Notes: generated by a model not told the origin, from the sequence alone. A stretch of DNA of 64,000 nt from Bacillota bacterium (GCA_023412665.1 JAEZCA010000023.1:25940-89939); one strand, 5' to 3'. Shown: positions 1 to 8,900, counted from the first letter of the stretch. Translations and numbers: made by a program.

Positions 1-2
1 TT

Positions 3-1115
3 CAGGAAAGCGACACAATGTACTCAGCTTTTCGTACAGCTGAATCAGCAGGCGAAGGACCAGATGTGCAGTATCTATGGGGTGGAACTCAGGCGCTGGA
101 AGATGTTTGGCTTGGGAATGTAGCTCCGATAAGTGATTATGTCACAGAGGAACAACTTTCTGTAATACCGGCTTCTACACTTTCAGAAACAAACTGGGAC
201 GGTAAACAGTGGGGAATACCAGCATACCAGTTTGCTTATGGTATTGCATACAGTAAGGATGCGATGAGAACAGCCGGAGTAGACCCTGAAAACCCATACA
301 AAACATGGGATGAGTTTATGGTAACTTGTCAAAAGCTTAAAGATTCGGGAATTACTCCTCTTGGAATGGGTCTTAAAGATGGCTGGCTGCCGGCCTGGAT
401 CGGAATATTTTTAGGTCAGCAGAATTTTAATGATGTAAATGAAATGATTTCATTAATGAGCGGAAAAGAAACCTTTACTGATAAGAAATATTCTGAGTGG
501 CTATATAAACTTGATGAACTAAACGATAAAGGCTTTATTAATGAAGATATATTGTCATTGGATCTTTACCAGGGTCAGCAGCTTATTGAAAGCGGCAAGG
601 CTGCCATGACATTACATACACAAGCTTATGCTGTTTCTCTGGAAAAATCTCTGGGCAAGGATAAAATTGGTTTTGCGCCTGCTCCGGTATATGGAAATGG
701 CAAGCTCGCCAGCTCAGTTGCAGCACCAAGCCAGGTATACGTTATTCCTAAGAGCGCCAAGCACAAGGAAGGAGCTGCACAATTCCTGTTATTCCTTCAT
801 GAAGAAGAAAACATGAAGTATTTGTATGAAACTGCAAACACATTGATGCCCAATAAGAATTTCAAGAAGGAATGGCTAACCAGTGAAGTAGATAAAACTG
901 TAATGAACTGGCTTGATACTAACACTAACTTCTGTTATCAACTATATTTTGCACCCATGTTTGAGGCTGAAGGACTTGTACCTACAGTTCAAAGGATGTT
1001 CTCCGAAGATTTGTCTCCTCAAGATGCAGCAGTTGAACTGGATAAACTTCTGGAAAAAGTAAGCGAACAGAATCCAGGGCCACATGAAGCATTCTTAAAG
1101 TGGAATGTTAAATAA
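3..1115 (+). CDS. Sugar ABC transporter substrate-binding protein (5' partial)
   Basis: Extracellular solute-binding protein of the carbohydrate (family 1) type, which captures a sugar outside the cell and hands it to the two permeases encoded just downstream. About 370 residues are visible. The reading frame is open to the window edge, so the first ATG at 18 is internal and the signal peptide and N-terminal lobe start lie upstream. Visible family features are WGIPAYQFAYGIAYSKD (hinge region of the N-lobe) and the late segment with APAPVYGNGKLASS followed by VIPKSAKHKEGAAQFLLFL, typical of CUT1 binding proteins. The ligand cannot be read from sequence; the epimerase, SIS and GatZ-like genes downstream suggest an amino sugar or related hexose. 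The family assignment is firm, the ligand is inference. Confidence 0.9.
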   Translation, partial: QESDTMYSAFRTAESAGEGPDVQYLWGGTQALEDVWLGNVAPISDYVTEEQLSVIPASTLSETNWDGKQWGIPAYQFAYGIAYSKDAMRTAGVDPENPYKTWDEFMVTCQKLKDSGITPLGMGLKDGWLPAWIGIFLGQQNFNDVNEMISLMSGKETFTDKKYSEWLYKLDELNDKGFINEDILSLDLYQGQQLIESGKAAMTLHTQAYAVSLEKSLGKDKIGFAPAPVYGNGKLASSVAAPSQVYVIPKSAKHKEGAAQFLLFLHEEENMKYLYETANTLMPNKNFKKEWLTSEVDKTVMNWLDTNTNFCYQLYFAPMFEAEGLVPTVQRMFSEDLSPQDAAVELDKLLEKVSEQNPGPHEAFLKWNVK

Positions 1116-1127
1116 ACTATTCATAAT

Positions 1128-1152
1128 GGGGCGGGAGTTTAATTCCTGCCCC
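1128..1152 (+). promoter_or_regulatory. Intercistronic stem-loop after the binding-protein gene
   Basis: GGGGCGGGA pairs with TCCTGCCCC around an A/T-rich loop, about 9 bp, placed 12 bases after the binding-protein stop and 25 bases before the first permease start. No clear T-run follows. Such hairpins in ABC importer operons usually stabilise the binding-protein mRNA or partly stop transcription, giving more binding protein than permease. The structure is seen; the role is inference. Confidence 0.55.
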
Positions 1153-1177
1153 TAGCCTTTTACAAGGAGATAGAACA

Positions 1178-2041
1178 ATGCACTCAAAGTCACAAAGAAT
1201 AGCTCCATATTTATATATTGCGCCGGCCTTTTTGGTAATGGCAGGTGTCATAATATACCCTGTAATAAGCATGTTAGCGGGGAGTTTTTTCACAACAAAA
1301 AATGGGGCTAAGGTATTTGCCGGTCTTAGAAATTACAGGCTGGTCTTCGCAGATGATTTGTTTTGGAACGCTCTGAAGAATAACGCATTGCTATTTTTAT
1401 GCGTTCCGGTTCTTACAGTATTATCTCTGCTTATTGCTGTTATATTGTTTAATAAAATAAAAGGATGGAGATTTTATAGAAGCATAGTCTTTGTTCCGTA
1501 CATTTTGTCTATTTCTGTCGTCGGCATAATTTTTTCATATCTTCTCCAGTATAATGGCGTTATTAATACCGTTTTAAGGAGTATTGGGTTAGAAAGTTTT
1601 GCTCTTGACTGGTTAGGAGATCCTAATCTTGCATTGCCTACTGTTGCCACAGTAATTATGTGGAAGCAGCTAGGGTTTGGAGTTGTACTCTTTTTGGCCC
1701 GCTTAATGTCAATCGATGTTTCTTTGTATGAGGCTGCGGATATCGACGGTGCTTCATGGCTAAAAAAGTTTATTTTTGTGACCATACCCCAGACAAAAGC
1801 AATTATAGAGTTTTATGTTATAATTTCATTGATTGATATGCTTAGTTGGGTGTTCAATTTTATATTTGTTATGACCTCTGGTGGACCGGGCAATAAAACC
1901 ATGGTATTGGAATATCTGATTTATAAAAAGTCATTCGGTGGTGGAGATTTTAATATAGCTATGGCAATAAGTGCCTTACTTCTGGTAATAGCAAGTATTT
2001 TGATTATTTTACATCAGTTGTTTCTCAGAAAGGAGGATTAG
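1178..2041 (+). CDS. Sugar ABC transporter permease, MalF/UgpA type
   Basis: Inner-membrane permease of a CUT1 carbohydrate importer, 287 residues with about six hydrophobic segments. The cytoplasmic EAA loop that docks to the ATPase is clear at residues 185-205 (EAADIDGASWLKKF followed by IP). The start ATG follows AAGGAG at a good distance. It sits between the binding-protein gene and a second permease, with only one base separating it from the latter, so the three are one transcription unit. Length and topology are normal for the family. The transported sugar is unknown. Confidence 0.93.
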   Translation: MHSKSQRIAPYLYIAPAFLVMAGVIIYPVISMLAGSFFTTKNGAKVFAGLRNYRLVFADDLFWNALKNNALLFLCVPVLTVLSLLIAVILFNKIKGWRFYRSIVFVPYILSISVVGIIFSYLLQYNGVINTVLRSIGLESFALDWLGDPNLALPTVATVIMWKQLGFGVVLFLARLMSIDVSLYEAADIDGASWLKKFIFVTIPQTKAIIEFYVIISLIDMLSWVFNFIFVMTSGGPGNKTMVLEYLIYKKSFGGGDFNIAMAISALLLVIASILIILHQLFLRKED

Positions 2042-2042
2042 T

Positions 2043-2879
2043 ATGGAAAGCAAAAATAATTCGTTCATATCAAAATTACTATCGCAGATATTGATTATAG
2101 CAGTATCCATAACAATTTTATTTCCGTTATATTTTATGTTTGTTAATTCTTTTAAAGAGCATAACCAATATGTTAATGATAATTTGGGCTTTCCTTCTCC
2201 TTTCGTTTTTGATAACTATGTAGAAGCATTTAAAGGCAAACCCTTTGGTCAATGGTTCTTAAATAGTACGCTACTCACATTGTTTACTGCGGTGGCCTGT
2301 GGTATGTTCGCATTGATGGCCGGATACGCATTTGCCAAAATGAAGTTTAAAGGGAAAAAAACATTATTTAATATAGTAATTCCTCTCATGTCAGTTCCTC
2401 CGGTAGCCATGCTAATTCCACAATTTCAGCTTGTTTCTAAATTAGGTATGGTAAACACACGGTTTTCGGTTGTGCTGATATATATAGGTATTCTTCTTCC
2501 GATGACATTGTATATGATTAGAAATTTTCTTGTATCTGTACCGAACTCATTACTGGAAGCAGCTATAATTGATGGGTGTGGATCTTTTCGTACTTTGCTT
2601 TATGTAATTGTTCCTTTATCAATACCGGCACTGATTACTTCAACAATGGTCAACATAGTATGGACCTGGAACGAATTACTAATATCTTTGGTTTTTCTGC
2701 AGAAAGAGAACTTAAGAACATTAATTGTTGGCATTACTTTGTTTAAAGGTCGTTTTACTCTTAATATACCCGTAATTATGGCGGGTATGGCTATTGCTAC
2801 TGTACCTATGATATTAATATACGCATTTGCACAGAAATATTTGGTAGAGGGGCTTTTGGCCGGCTCTATAAAAGAATAG
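2043..2879 (+). CDS. Sugar ABC transporter permease, MalG/UgpE type
   Basis: Second permease of the importer, 278 residues with about six membrane spans. The EAA loop is at residues 172-190 (EAAIIDGCGSFRTLL followed by VPLSIP). It is translationally coupled to the preceding permease: the upstream AAAGGAGG lies within the end of that gene. No ATP-binding subunit gene follows; the next gene is a ROK regulator. The importer must therefore borrow an ATPase, most simply the MsmX/UgpC-like protein encoded at 54156-55268 (inference). Confidence 0.93.
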   Translation: MESKNNSFISKLLSQILIIAVSITILFPLYFMFVNSFKEHNQYVNDNLGFPSPFVFDNYVEAFKGKPFGQWFLNSTLLTLFTAVACGMFALMAGYAFAKMKFKGKKTLFNIVIPLMSVPPVAMLIPQFQLVSKLGMVNTRFSVVLIYIGILLPMTLYMIRNFLVSVPNSLLEAAIIDGCGSFRTLLYVIVPLSIPALITSTMVNIVWTWNELLISLVFLQKENLRTLIVGITLFKGRFTLNIPVIMAGMAIATVPMILIYAFAQKYLVEGLLAGSIKE

Positions 2880-2895
2880 CAGAAGGGGGCATAGT

Positions 2896-4104
2896 ATGAA
2901 GGTTTCAATTCCATCGGAAATTGGAGATCAAAACAAATATGCAATTTTAAAATTAATTAAGGAAAATGCCGGGATATCCAGAAACTATATTGCCAAGTCT
3001 CTTCATATAAGTGCTACCGCAGTTTCAAAAAATGTTAATGCCTTAATTGCTGCCGGTATCGTAAGGGAGGAGGGCACTAATTATTCAACTTTAGGACGTA
3101 AACCAGTAATGTTGCACTTTAATAGCGAAATGTTATGTGTGCTGGGCATTGAAATTATGCCTCAGGTTTTGCGTGGAGCCATTTCAGATTTAAATGGAAC
3201 AGTGCTAAAATTGCTTAATGTTCCATCAATGATTGAACAAGGTGCTGCCTCGGTTTTGTCGCAACTGGATCAGCTTATTAATACACTAATAGGCATATGT
3301 CCGAAAAATTCCAGAGTTGCTACTGCTACAATAGCTTTTCCGGCTTTAAGCGCTCAATATGATGAAAACAATCTGATGTCAACCTTTGCACCTGAATGGA
3401 AAGAAATTGATATAAGAAAACACGTTGAAGAAAAATTCAATATTTCTGTTACTGTTAAAAATGACGTTGAGTTGGATTTGATTGGTGAATGTTATAAAGG
3501 AGCAGGTGTCAATTATAAAAACATATTTTATCTTAAGTATGGTGAGGGTTTCGCTGCCCGGGCAATGATTAACGGGAAGCTTCTGGGAGGTTACAACGGA
3601 GCTGCCGGTGAGCTGGGATACTATATTAATGAGATACCAAAAAGTGATAGATTTTTATGCCCGGGAGTAACAGAGCAGTTTCTTTGCCGTGATATTTTTA
3701 ATGAATACAAAAATAAATCAGAAAAACAAATTGATGAAAAAGATAGCAAACTAAAATTTCGGGATCTGGTGAACTTTGCTGATAGTGGGGATGATGCAGC
3801 AATAGATATTGTCAACCATGTTGTCGACAGTATCGCCGTTATTATTGCAAACATGGTGCTTATGCTTGATCCTGAAATAGTGATTCTGGGAGCGGAAGCC
3901 AGCTATTTAAGGGAATCCGATATCACAAGAATTGAGCAGATTTTAAAAGCAACTTGTCCTTTTGTTCCCAAAATTGTATTGTCCACTTTGGGGTTCAATT
4001 CGTCAATAATAGGCGGAATAAATATTGCGTTAAAAGATGCCGAAAGAGAACTGGTGAATTATTGGAAACAACTTGATACAACGGAGGTTACAGTAATCAA
4101 ATGA
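2896..4104 (+). CDS. ROK-family transcriptional regulator (NagC/XylR type)
   Basis: 402 residues. An N-terminal winged helix (about residues 12-70, with ISRNYIAKSLHISATAVSKN as the recognition region) is fused to a ROK sugar-kinase-like domain (about 80-385). In the family this domain binds a sugar or sugar phosphate and controls the adjacent operon. The usual ROK zinc motif, a histidine followed by CxCGxxGCxE, is not recognisable after GELGYY, where only single cysteines remain, so it is probably a regulator and not an active kinase. The gene overlaps the next one by 4 bases (ATGA), showing translational coupling. It most likely senses the sugar imported by the upstream ABC system (inference). 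Confidence 0.88.
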   Translation: MKVSIPSEIGDQNKYAILKLIKENAGISRNYIAKSLHISATAVSKNVNALIAAGIVREEGTNYSTLGRKPVMLHFNSEMLCVLGIEIMPQVLRGAISDLNGTVLKLLNVPSMIEQGAASVLSQLDQLINTLIGICPKNSRVATATIAFPALSAQYDENNLMSTFAPEWKEIDIRKHVEEKFNISVTVKNDVELDLIGECYKGAGVNYKNIFYLKYGEGFAARAMINGKLLGGYNGAAGELGYYINEIPKSDRFLCPGVTEQFLCRDIFNEYKNKSEKQIDEKDSKLKFRDLVNFADSGDDAAIDIVNHVVDSIAVIIANMVLMLDPEIVILGAEASYLRESDITRIEQILKATCPFVPKIVLSTLGFNSSIIGGINIALKDAERELVNYWKQLDTTEVTVIK

Positions 4105-5309
4105 GAAAAGAATTTTTACAATATGCAGATTATTACAGAGGTCATATAGTAAATGATGTTATGCCCTTCTGGGATGCAAGGTGCCTCGACTTGGAGTCAG
4201 GCGGATACTTAACCTGTTTTGACAGAACAGGTAATCTTACAGACGATAATAAATATATATGGTTTCAAGGAAGACAGCTATATGTATATTCTCAGCTATA
4301 TAACAAAATTGAAAAGCGTAGGGATTGGCTTGAAGCAGCGCATCACGGCTATAAATTTCTCGTTGAAAAAGCCTACGCCGGAAAGGGAAGATGGAACTAT
4401 AAACTAAACCGGAAAGGCGAGGTAATAATAGGAACAAATTCAATATTCTCTGATTACCATGTGATTCACGGACTTGCTGAATACATGAAAGCAATTGAAT
4501 CAAAAGATGAGCAGGGGATGCAAATACTAAATGATAGTTACGATGTCCTTGAAAAAAACATGTTTGACAGTGAATTTAAGGACATCTATGAAAATACCTG
4601 GAGCCCGATATTTATTTGGCACGATATGTATCTAACATGCCTTGTAACAGCGGATACATGTACTGATGTACTTGGTTATGATCGAACAAAGAAGCTTGTT
4701 GATGAATGCCTTGATAAGATATTGTATTGGTTTGCGAAAGATGAGTATAAGGTTGTTTTTGAATCGGTTACACGCGATGGCAAGGTAGATCTCAACACTC
4801 CAAAGAGCAGGTTTATTAATCCGGGACACACACTTGAATCCATGTGGTTTTGTTTGTCAGTCGGAAACCGCATGGGAAGAAGGGATGTAATCGACAGAGC
4901 ACTCGAAATTGTCAGATGGGGAAACAGGGTTGGAGAAGATAAAGCTTTAGGCGGAGTATTCTCCTATGCTGATGCTCTCGGGCTTGAACCGGAGCCTGTT
5001 GACTGGTTTAAAGAGACTAACTCCAGGTGGGACGAAAAGGTTTGGTGGCCTAATGCGGAAGCGTTATGTACCTATGCCATGGCCTATTCATTAAGCGAGA
5101 ATACTGATTATTATGAGATGTTTAAACGTCAGCATGAATTTTGCAGGACTAATTTTTTTGATCCGCAGTATGGAGAATGGTACGAACGCCTGGAGAGAGA
5201 TGGTACAGTTAAAAATGACAGTAAAGGCACGCCTTGGAAATGTGCTTTTCATTTGGTACGTGCTCTTGTTATAGTGGAAGAAATTTTTAGAAAGCTCTCA
5301 GTACTTTAA
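4101..5309 (+). CDS. N-acylglucosamine 2-epimerase (AGE) family protein
   Basis: 402 residues, the usual length for the AGE superfamily, an (alpha/alpha)6-barrel of cytoplasmic sugar isomerases and epimerases acting at C2 (GlcNAc/ManNAc, glucose/mannose, mannose/fructose, cellobiose). Visible family features are the N-terminal FWDARCLDLESGGYLTCFD, which resembles members acting on free sugars, the NPGHTLESMW motif with its catalytic-type histidine, and VWWPNAEAL. Its start codon overlaps the ROK stop. The location in an importer operon with SIS and GatZ-like genes points to conversion of an imported hexose or amino sugar. Exact substrate unknown. Confidence 0.87.
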   Translation: MRKEFLQYADYYRGHIVNDVMPFWDARCLDLESGGYLTCFDRTGNLTDDNKYIWFQGRQLYVYSQLYNKIEKRRDWLEAAHHGYKFLVEKAYAGKGRWNYKLNRKGEVIIGTNSIFSDYHVIHGLAEYMKAIESKDEQGMQILNDSYDVLEKNMFDSEFKDIYENTWSPIFIWHDMYLTCLVTADTCTDVLGYDRTKKLVDECLDKILYWFAKDEYKVVFESVTRDGKVDLNTPKSRFINPGHTLESMWFCLSVGNRMGRRDVIDRALEIVRWGNRVGEDKALGGVFSYADALGLEPEPVDWFKETNSRWDEKVWWPNAEALCTYAMAYSLSENTDYYEMFKRQHEFCRTNFFDPQYGEWYERLERDGTVKNDSKGTPWKCAFHLVRALVIVEEIFRKLSVL

Positions 5310-5365
5310 TATTTAAAATCAGTGCAACATGTGACCCGTCAGGGTAAATGAAAGGAGTTCAAAGT

Positions 5366-6403
5366 ATGCATATTATAAGAAAAGAGATTGATGACCAGTT
5401 TAATGCTCTTGATAAAACTGTGGAATATTTATCTTCTCAGTCAAAATCTATCTGCGATTTTTTCAGAGATGTGAATAAAGTAGTGATATTTGGTTGCGGC
5501 TCAAGTTTTAGTGTGGCAAAATCATACGAAATGTTTTTATGTGGTATGACAGGGATTCCTGCATTTGCAGTAGCTGCAGGTGATTACATTGTAAATGAAA
5601 ATGATTATAAGTCGATAATTAAAGATTCCTCAATTATCACAGTTTCAAGATCCGGAAGCACGAGTGAAATAATCCGTGGCGCAGAGATTGCCAAAAATTA
5701 CGGAGCTAAAAAGATTCTGTCAATTTGCGGGGCAAAAGAAGCGGAGATTGCTAAACTTGCTGATTTGAATATTGAAATGCCATGGATTTATGACCATGCT
5801 ATTTGTCAAACCCGTACAGTTAATAACCTATATGCGGCAGGTCTAATGGTTGCGGCAATTATATCCGGGGATACAGATACAGTTGAAAAGTTAAAAAGTT
5901 TATCAGGATACTTCGATGGTTTCAGAGAAAAGTACTTGTCTGTATTTGAACAGATAGCGAAAAATTCGTGGAATCACGGGGTTGTTTTGGCCGACAGTTA
6001 TATGGCAGGTCTTGCTGAAGAGGGTGCTCTTGCGTTCAAGGAAATATGCCAGCTAAATTCTAATCATTATCATGTTTTGGATGTAAGGCACGGGCCAAAG
6101 GTTATGATTAATAAGGATACAATAGTGATATCCATGATTTCATCAGGTAATCGCATGCTTCAACAGGACTTGGTTACTGATATAAAGAAGACCGGAGCAT
6201 TAAATATTGTTATTGATTGTGCAGGTAAGGACCCAATTTTGGACGCCGATGTCAGAATTGAGTTGCCTGGTATAAATAATGACAAGGTTTCCGCAATATT
6301 CATGTTATACTGCATACAAAATATTACTTATTTTAAGGCTCTTCAATTAAATGTGAATCCTGATAGTCCCGATGGACTGGATGCCTGGATAAAGCTAGCC
6401 TAA
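5366..6403 (+). CDS. SIS-domain sugar isomerase/deaminase (AgaS/GlmS-C-like)
   Basis: 345 residues with two SIS (sugar isomerase) domains, as in the C-terminal half of GlmS and in AgaS-type amino-sugar-phosphate deaminases or isomerases. The sugar-phosphate binding loops are visible: FGCGSSFSVAKSYE at about residues 40-53 and SRSGSTSEIIRGAE at about 92-105. The start was set at 5366 because AAAGGAG lies 9 bases upstream; an in-frame ATG at 5348 overlaps that site. It lies between the AGE gene and the GatZ-like gene. The likely role is deamination or isomerisation of a phosphorylated (amino)sugar; the substrate is inference. Confidence 0.85.
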   Translation: MHIIRKEIDDQFNALDKTVEYLSSQSKSICDFFRDVNKVVIFGCGSSFSVAKSYEMFLCGMTGIPAFAVAAGDYIVNENDYKSIIKDSSIITVSRSGSTSEIIRGAEIAKNYGAKKILSICGAKEAEIAKLADLNIEMPWIYDHAICQTRTVNNLYAAGLMVAAIISGDTDTVEKLKSLSGYFDGFREKYLSVFEQIAKNSWNHGVVLADSYMAGLAEEGALAFKEICQLNSNHYHVLDVRHGPKVMINKDTIVISMISSGNRMLQQDLVTDIKKTGALNIVIDCAGKDPILDADVRIELPGINNDKVSAIFMLYCIQNITYFKALQLNVNPDSPDGLDAWIKLA

Positions 6404-6432
6404 TTTTGCATATGAAGACTAGGAGGTTACGT

Positions 6433-7737
6433 ATGCACCCTATACAGGAACTACTTAAAAAACGCAGCTTCGGCACTCCGGTAGGGATATATTCCTGTTG
6501 CAGCGCAAATGAGTTTGTACTACGAGCTGTTATATTGCGTGCTAAAATTACGGATTCGTTGGCACTGATAGAATGCACGGCCAATCAGGTTGATCAATTC
6601 GGCGGCTATACCGGAATGAAACCAAAAGAGTTTTACGATTATGTACAAAATATAGCTCTACAGGAAGAGTTTCCTTTGGAAAATGTAATTCTTGGAGGGG
6701 ATCACTTAGGTCCATTAAAGTGGATGAATCTGCCGGAAACCGATGCTATGAAAAATGCAAAAGAACTTGTACGGCAATATGTCCTTGCAGGATTCACCAA
6801 AATTCATCTGGATACCAGTATGCGTGTCGGGGATGATCCGGTAGATGTAAGACTAAGCGATGATGTTATTGCTCGTCGAAGTGCCGAATTATGCGTAGCT
6901 TGCGAAAAAGCCTTTGAGGAGAGACTTAAGTATATGCCTCAAGCAGTAAGACCGGTTTATATTGTTGGCAGTGAAGTTCCCATTCCGGGGGGCGAGCAGG
7001 AGGCGGAAAAGGATATTTCGGTTACAAAGCCGGAGGAGTTTAGTGATACAGTTGAAGTTTTTAAAAGCAAATATATGGAGTATGGATTATCTGATGCATG
7101 GAACCGGGTAATAGGCGTAGTTGTTCAACCGGGAGTTGAATTTGGAGATGATAATGTATTTCCATACAATCGTCAAAAGGCAAAAAGGCTGACAGACAAA
7201 TTAAAGGATTATCCTAATATAGTATTTGAAGGGCATTCTACTGATTATCAAACACAAGTATGCCTAAAAGAGATGGTAGAAGATGGCATAGCTATTCTTA
7301 AAGTAGGGCCGGCCTTGACCTTCGCATTGAAAGAAGCGTTAATTTCGCTTGAACTTATAGAAAAGGAGTTATTGAAGGGCCGTGGTATTTGGATGAGTGA
7401 TTTCAGAAGAACGTTAGATACGTCAATGCGTATTGAGCCGTCTGACTGGAAAAAGTACTATCATGGCAACGAACTGGATCAGAGCTTAGCACGAATATTC
7501 AGCTATTCTGACAGAGCTCGTTACTACCTGCCCCGAACTGATGTCCAAAAGTCAATAGAGAGACTTTTAAAAAATCTTTCTATGATAGATATTCCTTATA
7601 CTGTAATATCCCAGTATATGCCAATTCAATATATCAAAATCAGGCAGGGTAACTTATCTGCTAATGCTCAATCGCTGCTTCTAGATAGAATAGGTAACTG
7701 TATAGATGACTATCTATATGCTACACTCATAGTATAA
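6433..7737 (+). CDS. GatZ/KbaZ-like D-tagatose-1,6-bisphosphate aldolase subunit
   Basis: 434 residues, similar in length and sequence to GatZ/KbaZ/AgaZ. In enteric bacteria these act with the class II aldolase GatY/KbaY in galactitol or N-acetylgalactosamine breakdown. Recognisable segments are GIYSCCSANEFVLRA, LIECTANQVDQFGGYTGM, LGGDHLGP, HLDTSM and VFEGHSTDYQ. The start is set at 6433, with AGGAGG 6 bases upstream; the frame opens earlier at a TTG (6406) with no ribosome site. No catalytic aldolase partner or sugar kinase is visible in this window, so the protein either works with partners encoded elsewhere or has its own activity. It is the last gene of the sugar operon. Confidence 0.85.
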   Translation: MHPIQELLKKRSFGTPVGIYSCCSANEFVLRAVILRAKITDSLALIECTANQVDQFGGYTGMKPKEFYDYVQNIALQEEFPLENVILGGDHLGPLKWMNLPETDAMKNAKELVRQYVLAGFTKIHLDTSMRVGDDPVDVRLSDDVIARRSAELCVACEKAFEERLKYMPQAVRPVYIVGSEVPIPGGEQEAEKDISVTKPEEFSDTVEVFKSKYMEYGLSDAWNRVIGVVVQPGVEFGDDNVFPYNRQKAKRLTDKLKDYPNIVFEGHSTDYQTQVCLKEMVEDGIAILKVGPALTFALKEALISLELIEKELLKGRGIWMSDFRRTLDTSMRIEPSDWKKYYHGNELDQSLARIFSYSDRARYYLPRTDVQKSIERLLKNLSMIDIPYTVISQYMPIQYIKIRQGNLSANAQSLLLDRIGNCIDDYLYATLIV

Positions 7738-7930
7738 ATACGCAGTAACAACGAACTGTGAGAAGTCAGTAGAGACCATAGTACTGAGGAATTAGGAAGG
7801 GTCGAACAATTCAAGGTCAGCTGGACTTAGAAATGTGAGTGCATAGGCTCGACGAGAATCAGAGTAGCAAAGACGCAAAGCACCTGGTTATCAGCTCAGG
7901 GAGAGAAGTGCCCTCATATTCATCGTTTCT
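7738..7930 (+). pseudogene. Probable relic of a group II intron (non-coding fragment)
   Basis: The segment around 7758-7805 (GAAGTCAGTAGAGACCATAG, then an A/G-rich stretch and GGGTCGAAC) resembles the stretch that precedes the reverse-transcriptase ORF in many clostridial group II introns. No intron-encoded protein remains, and the only ORF here (7839-8024) shows no RT features. The resemblance is from memory and not from a search. The remainder of the intergenic stretch up to 8027 shows no other recognisable feature. Confidence 0.4.
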
Positions 7931-8027
7931 CATAATACTCGAAACCGTTCTTGTGGCAGGCGATCTCCCAACTTTCAGCGACGCTCCCGCCCTAAGGCGG
8001 TATTTCCCCTTATTACCAAAATAAACA

Positions 8028-8077
8028 TTGACTAACTAACACTTGTTAGTATATACTTATACTAACAAGTGTTAGTT
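8028..8077 (+). promoter_or_regulatory. Promoter with paired TetR-type operators
   Basis: A sigma-A promoter, TTGACT (8028-8033) and TATACT (8052-8057) with an 18-base spacer, lies inside a perfect 20-bp inverted repeat (8034-8053 and 8058-8077, 4-base gap). Each arm contains ACTAACACTTGTTAGT or its complement, itself a near-palindrome with 7-bp half sites ACTAACA/TGTTAGT. One operator copy fills the spacer, the other the start region. This is the arrangement expected for repression by the TetR protein encoded two genes downstream. Confidence 0.85.
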
Positions 8078-8110
8078 TTATGAATAAGTTATCTAGAAGG
8101 AGTAAATTTA

Positions 8111-8899
8111 ATGAAAAAAGTTCTTGCGGTCATCGGAAGCCCCCGCGTGGGCGAGACATATAAGGCTGTATCAAAATTTGTCCGGGCTTTGAATAATTTT
8201 TGTGATGCAGAGGTAGAATTCGTAATGCTTAGCAAGGTTGGATTTGAGGATTGTACAGGTTGTCACAGCTGCTTTCTCAAGGGGCAGGAGTTTTGCATGG
8301 AAGCCCCGAAGGTAAAAGAAATTGAGGACAAAATGCTTTCAGCAGATGCTATTATTCTTGCAACGCCTGTTTATAACCAGAATGTTACTGCACTTATGAA
8401 AAAGTTCCTGGATTATTTTACATTTCTCTGGCACAGACCTGAAATGTTCGGAGTTAAATTCTTTGGGATATCCACCGGAGGCGGAGTATTCAAGGAAGTA
8501 TTCAAACTGCTAAAAAATAATGTTAATAGCTGGGGAGGCACATGGGTAGGCGACCTTGGTATTCCTCACTATGATTCTCTGACTGACAAATTCAGGGGAA
8601 AGTGTGACAAGGATCTTGAAAAGAAGGCAAAGCTGCTCTCGAGGGCTATGGAAATAAAGGAGCTGCCTTCCCCTGGAATAGGCAAGCTTATGACGTTCAA
8701 CATCTGGAAGATGAATGCAAAGGCCTGCAAGGATTATAATCCGGCAGACTATGCCTATTGGTGTGAAAAGGGATTGTTTGAAAAGGATTTCTACTATCCC
8801 GTGAAAATCAACATATTTGTAAAAGCGGTTACAGTCATATTATCAAGGATGGCTAGAAGTTTTATGAAAAAAGTTTATCTGGGATATGAGGAGGTGTGA
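8111..8899 (+). CDS. Flavodoxin-fold NAD(P)H-dependent oxidoreductase (FMN reductase family)
   Basis: 262 residues. The N-terminal flavodoxin-like fold has the FMN phosphate loop region VIGSPRVGETYKA (about 7-19) and the aromatic flavin-binding loop ATPVYNQNVTALMKKFLD. A cysteine cluster at residues 48, 51, 54 and 62 (DCTGCHSC, then FC) resembles iron-sulfur flavoproteins and related multimeric flavodoxin-like reductases. A C-terminal extension of about 80 residues ends in a hydrophobic stretch. It follows AGAAGGAG and is the first gene of a two-gene operon with a TetR repressor, so it is probably induced by the repressor's ligand, perhaps a quinone or xenobiotic (inference). Confidence 0.82.
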   Translation: MKKVLAVIGSPRVGETYKAVSKFVRALNNFCDAEVEFVMLSKVGFEDCTGCHSCFLKGQEFCMEAPKVKEIEDKMLSADAIILATPVYNQNVTALMKKFLDYFTFLWHRPEMFGVKFFGISTGGGVFKEVFKLLKNNVNSWGGTWVGDLGIPHYDSLTDKFRGKCDKDLEKKAKLLSRAMEIKELPSPGIGKLMTFNIWKMNAKACKDYNPADYAYWCEKGLFEKDFYYPVKINIFVKAVTVILSRMARSFMKKVYLGYEEV

Positions 8900-8900
8900 G

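Noticed and set aside
7839..8024. 61-residue ORF between the sugar operon and the TetR operon
   Set aside because: No ribosome site, no recognisable domain, and it lies across the probable intron relic.
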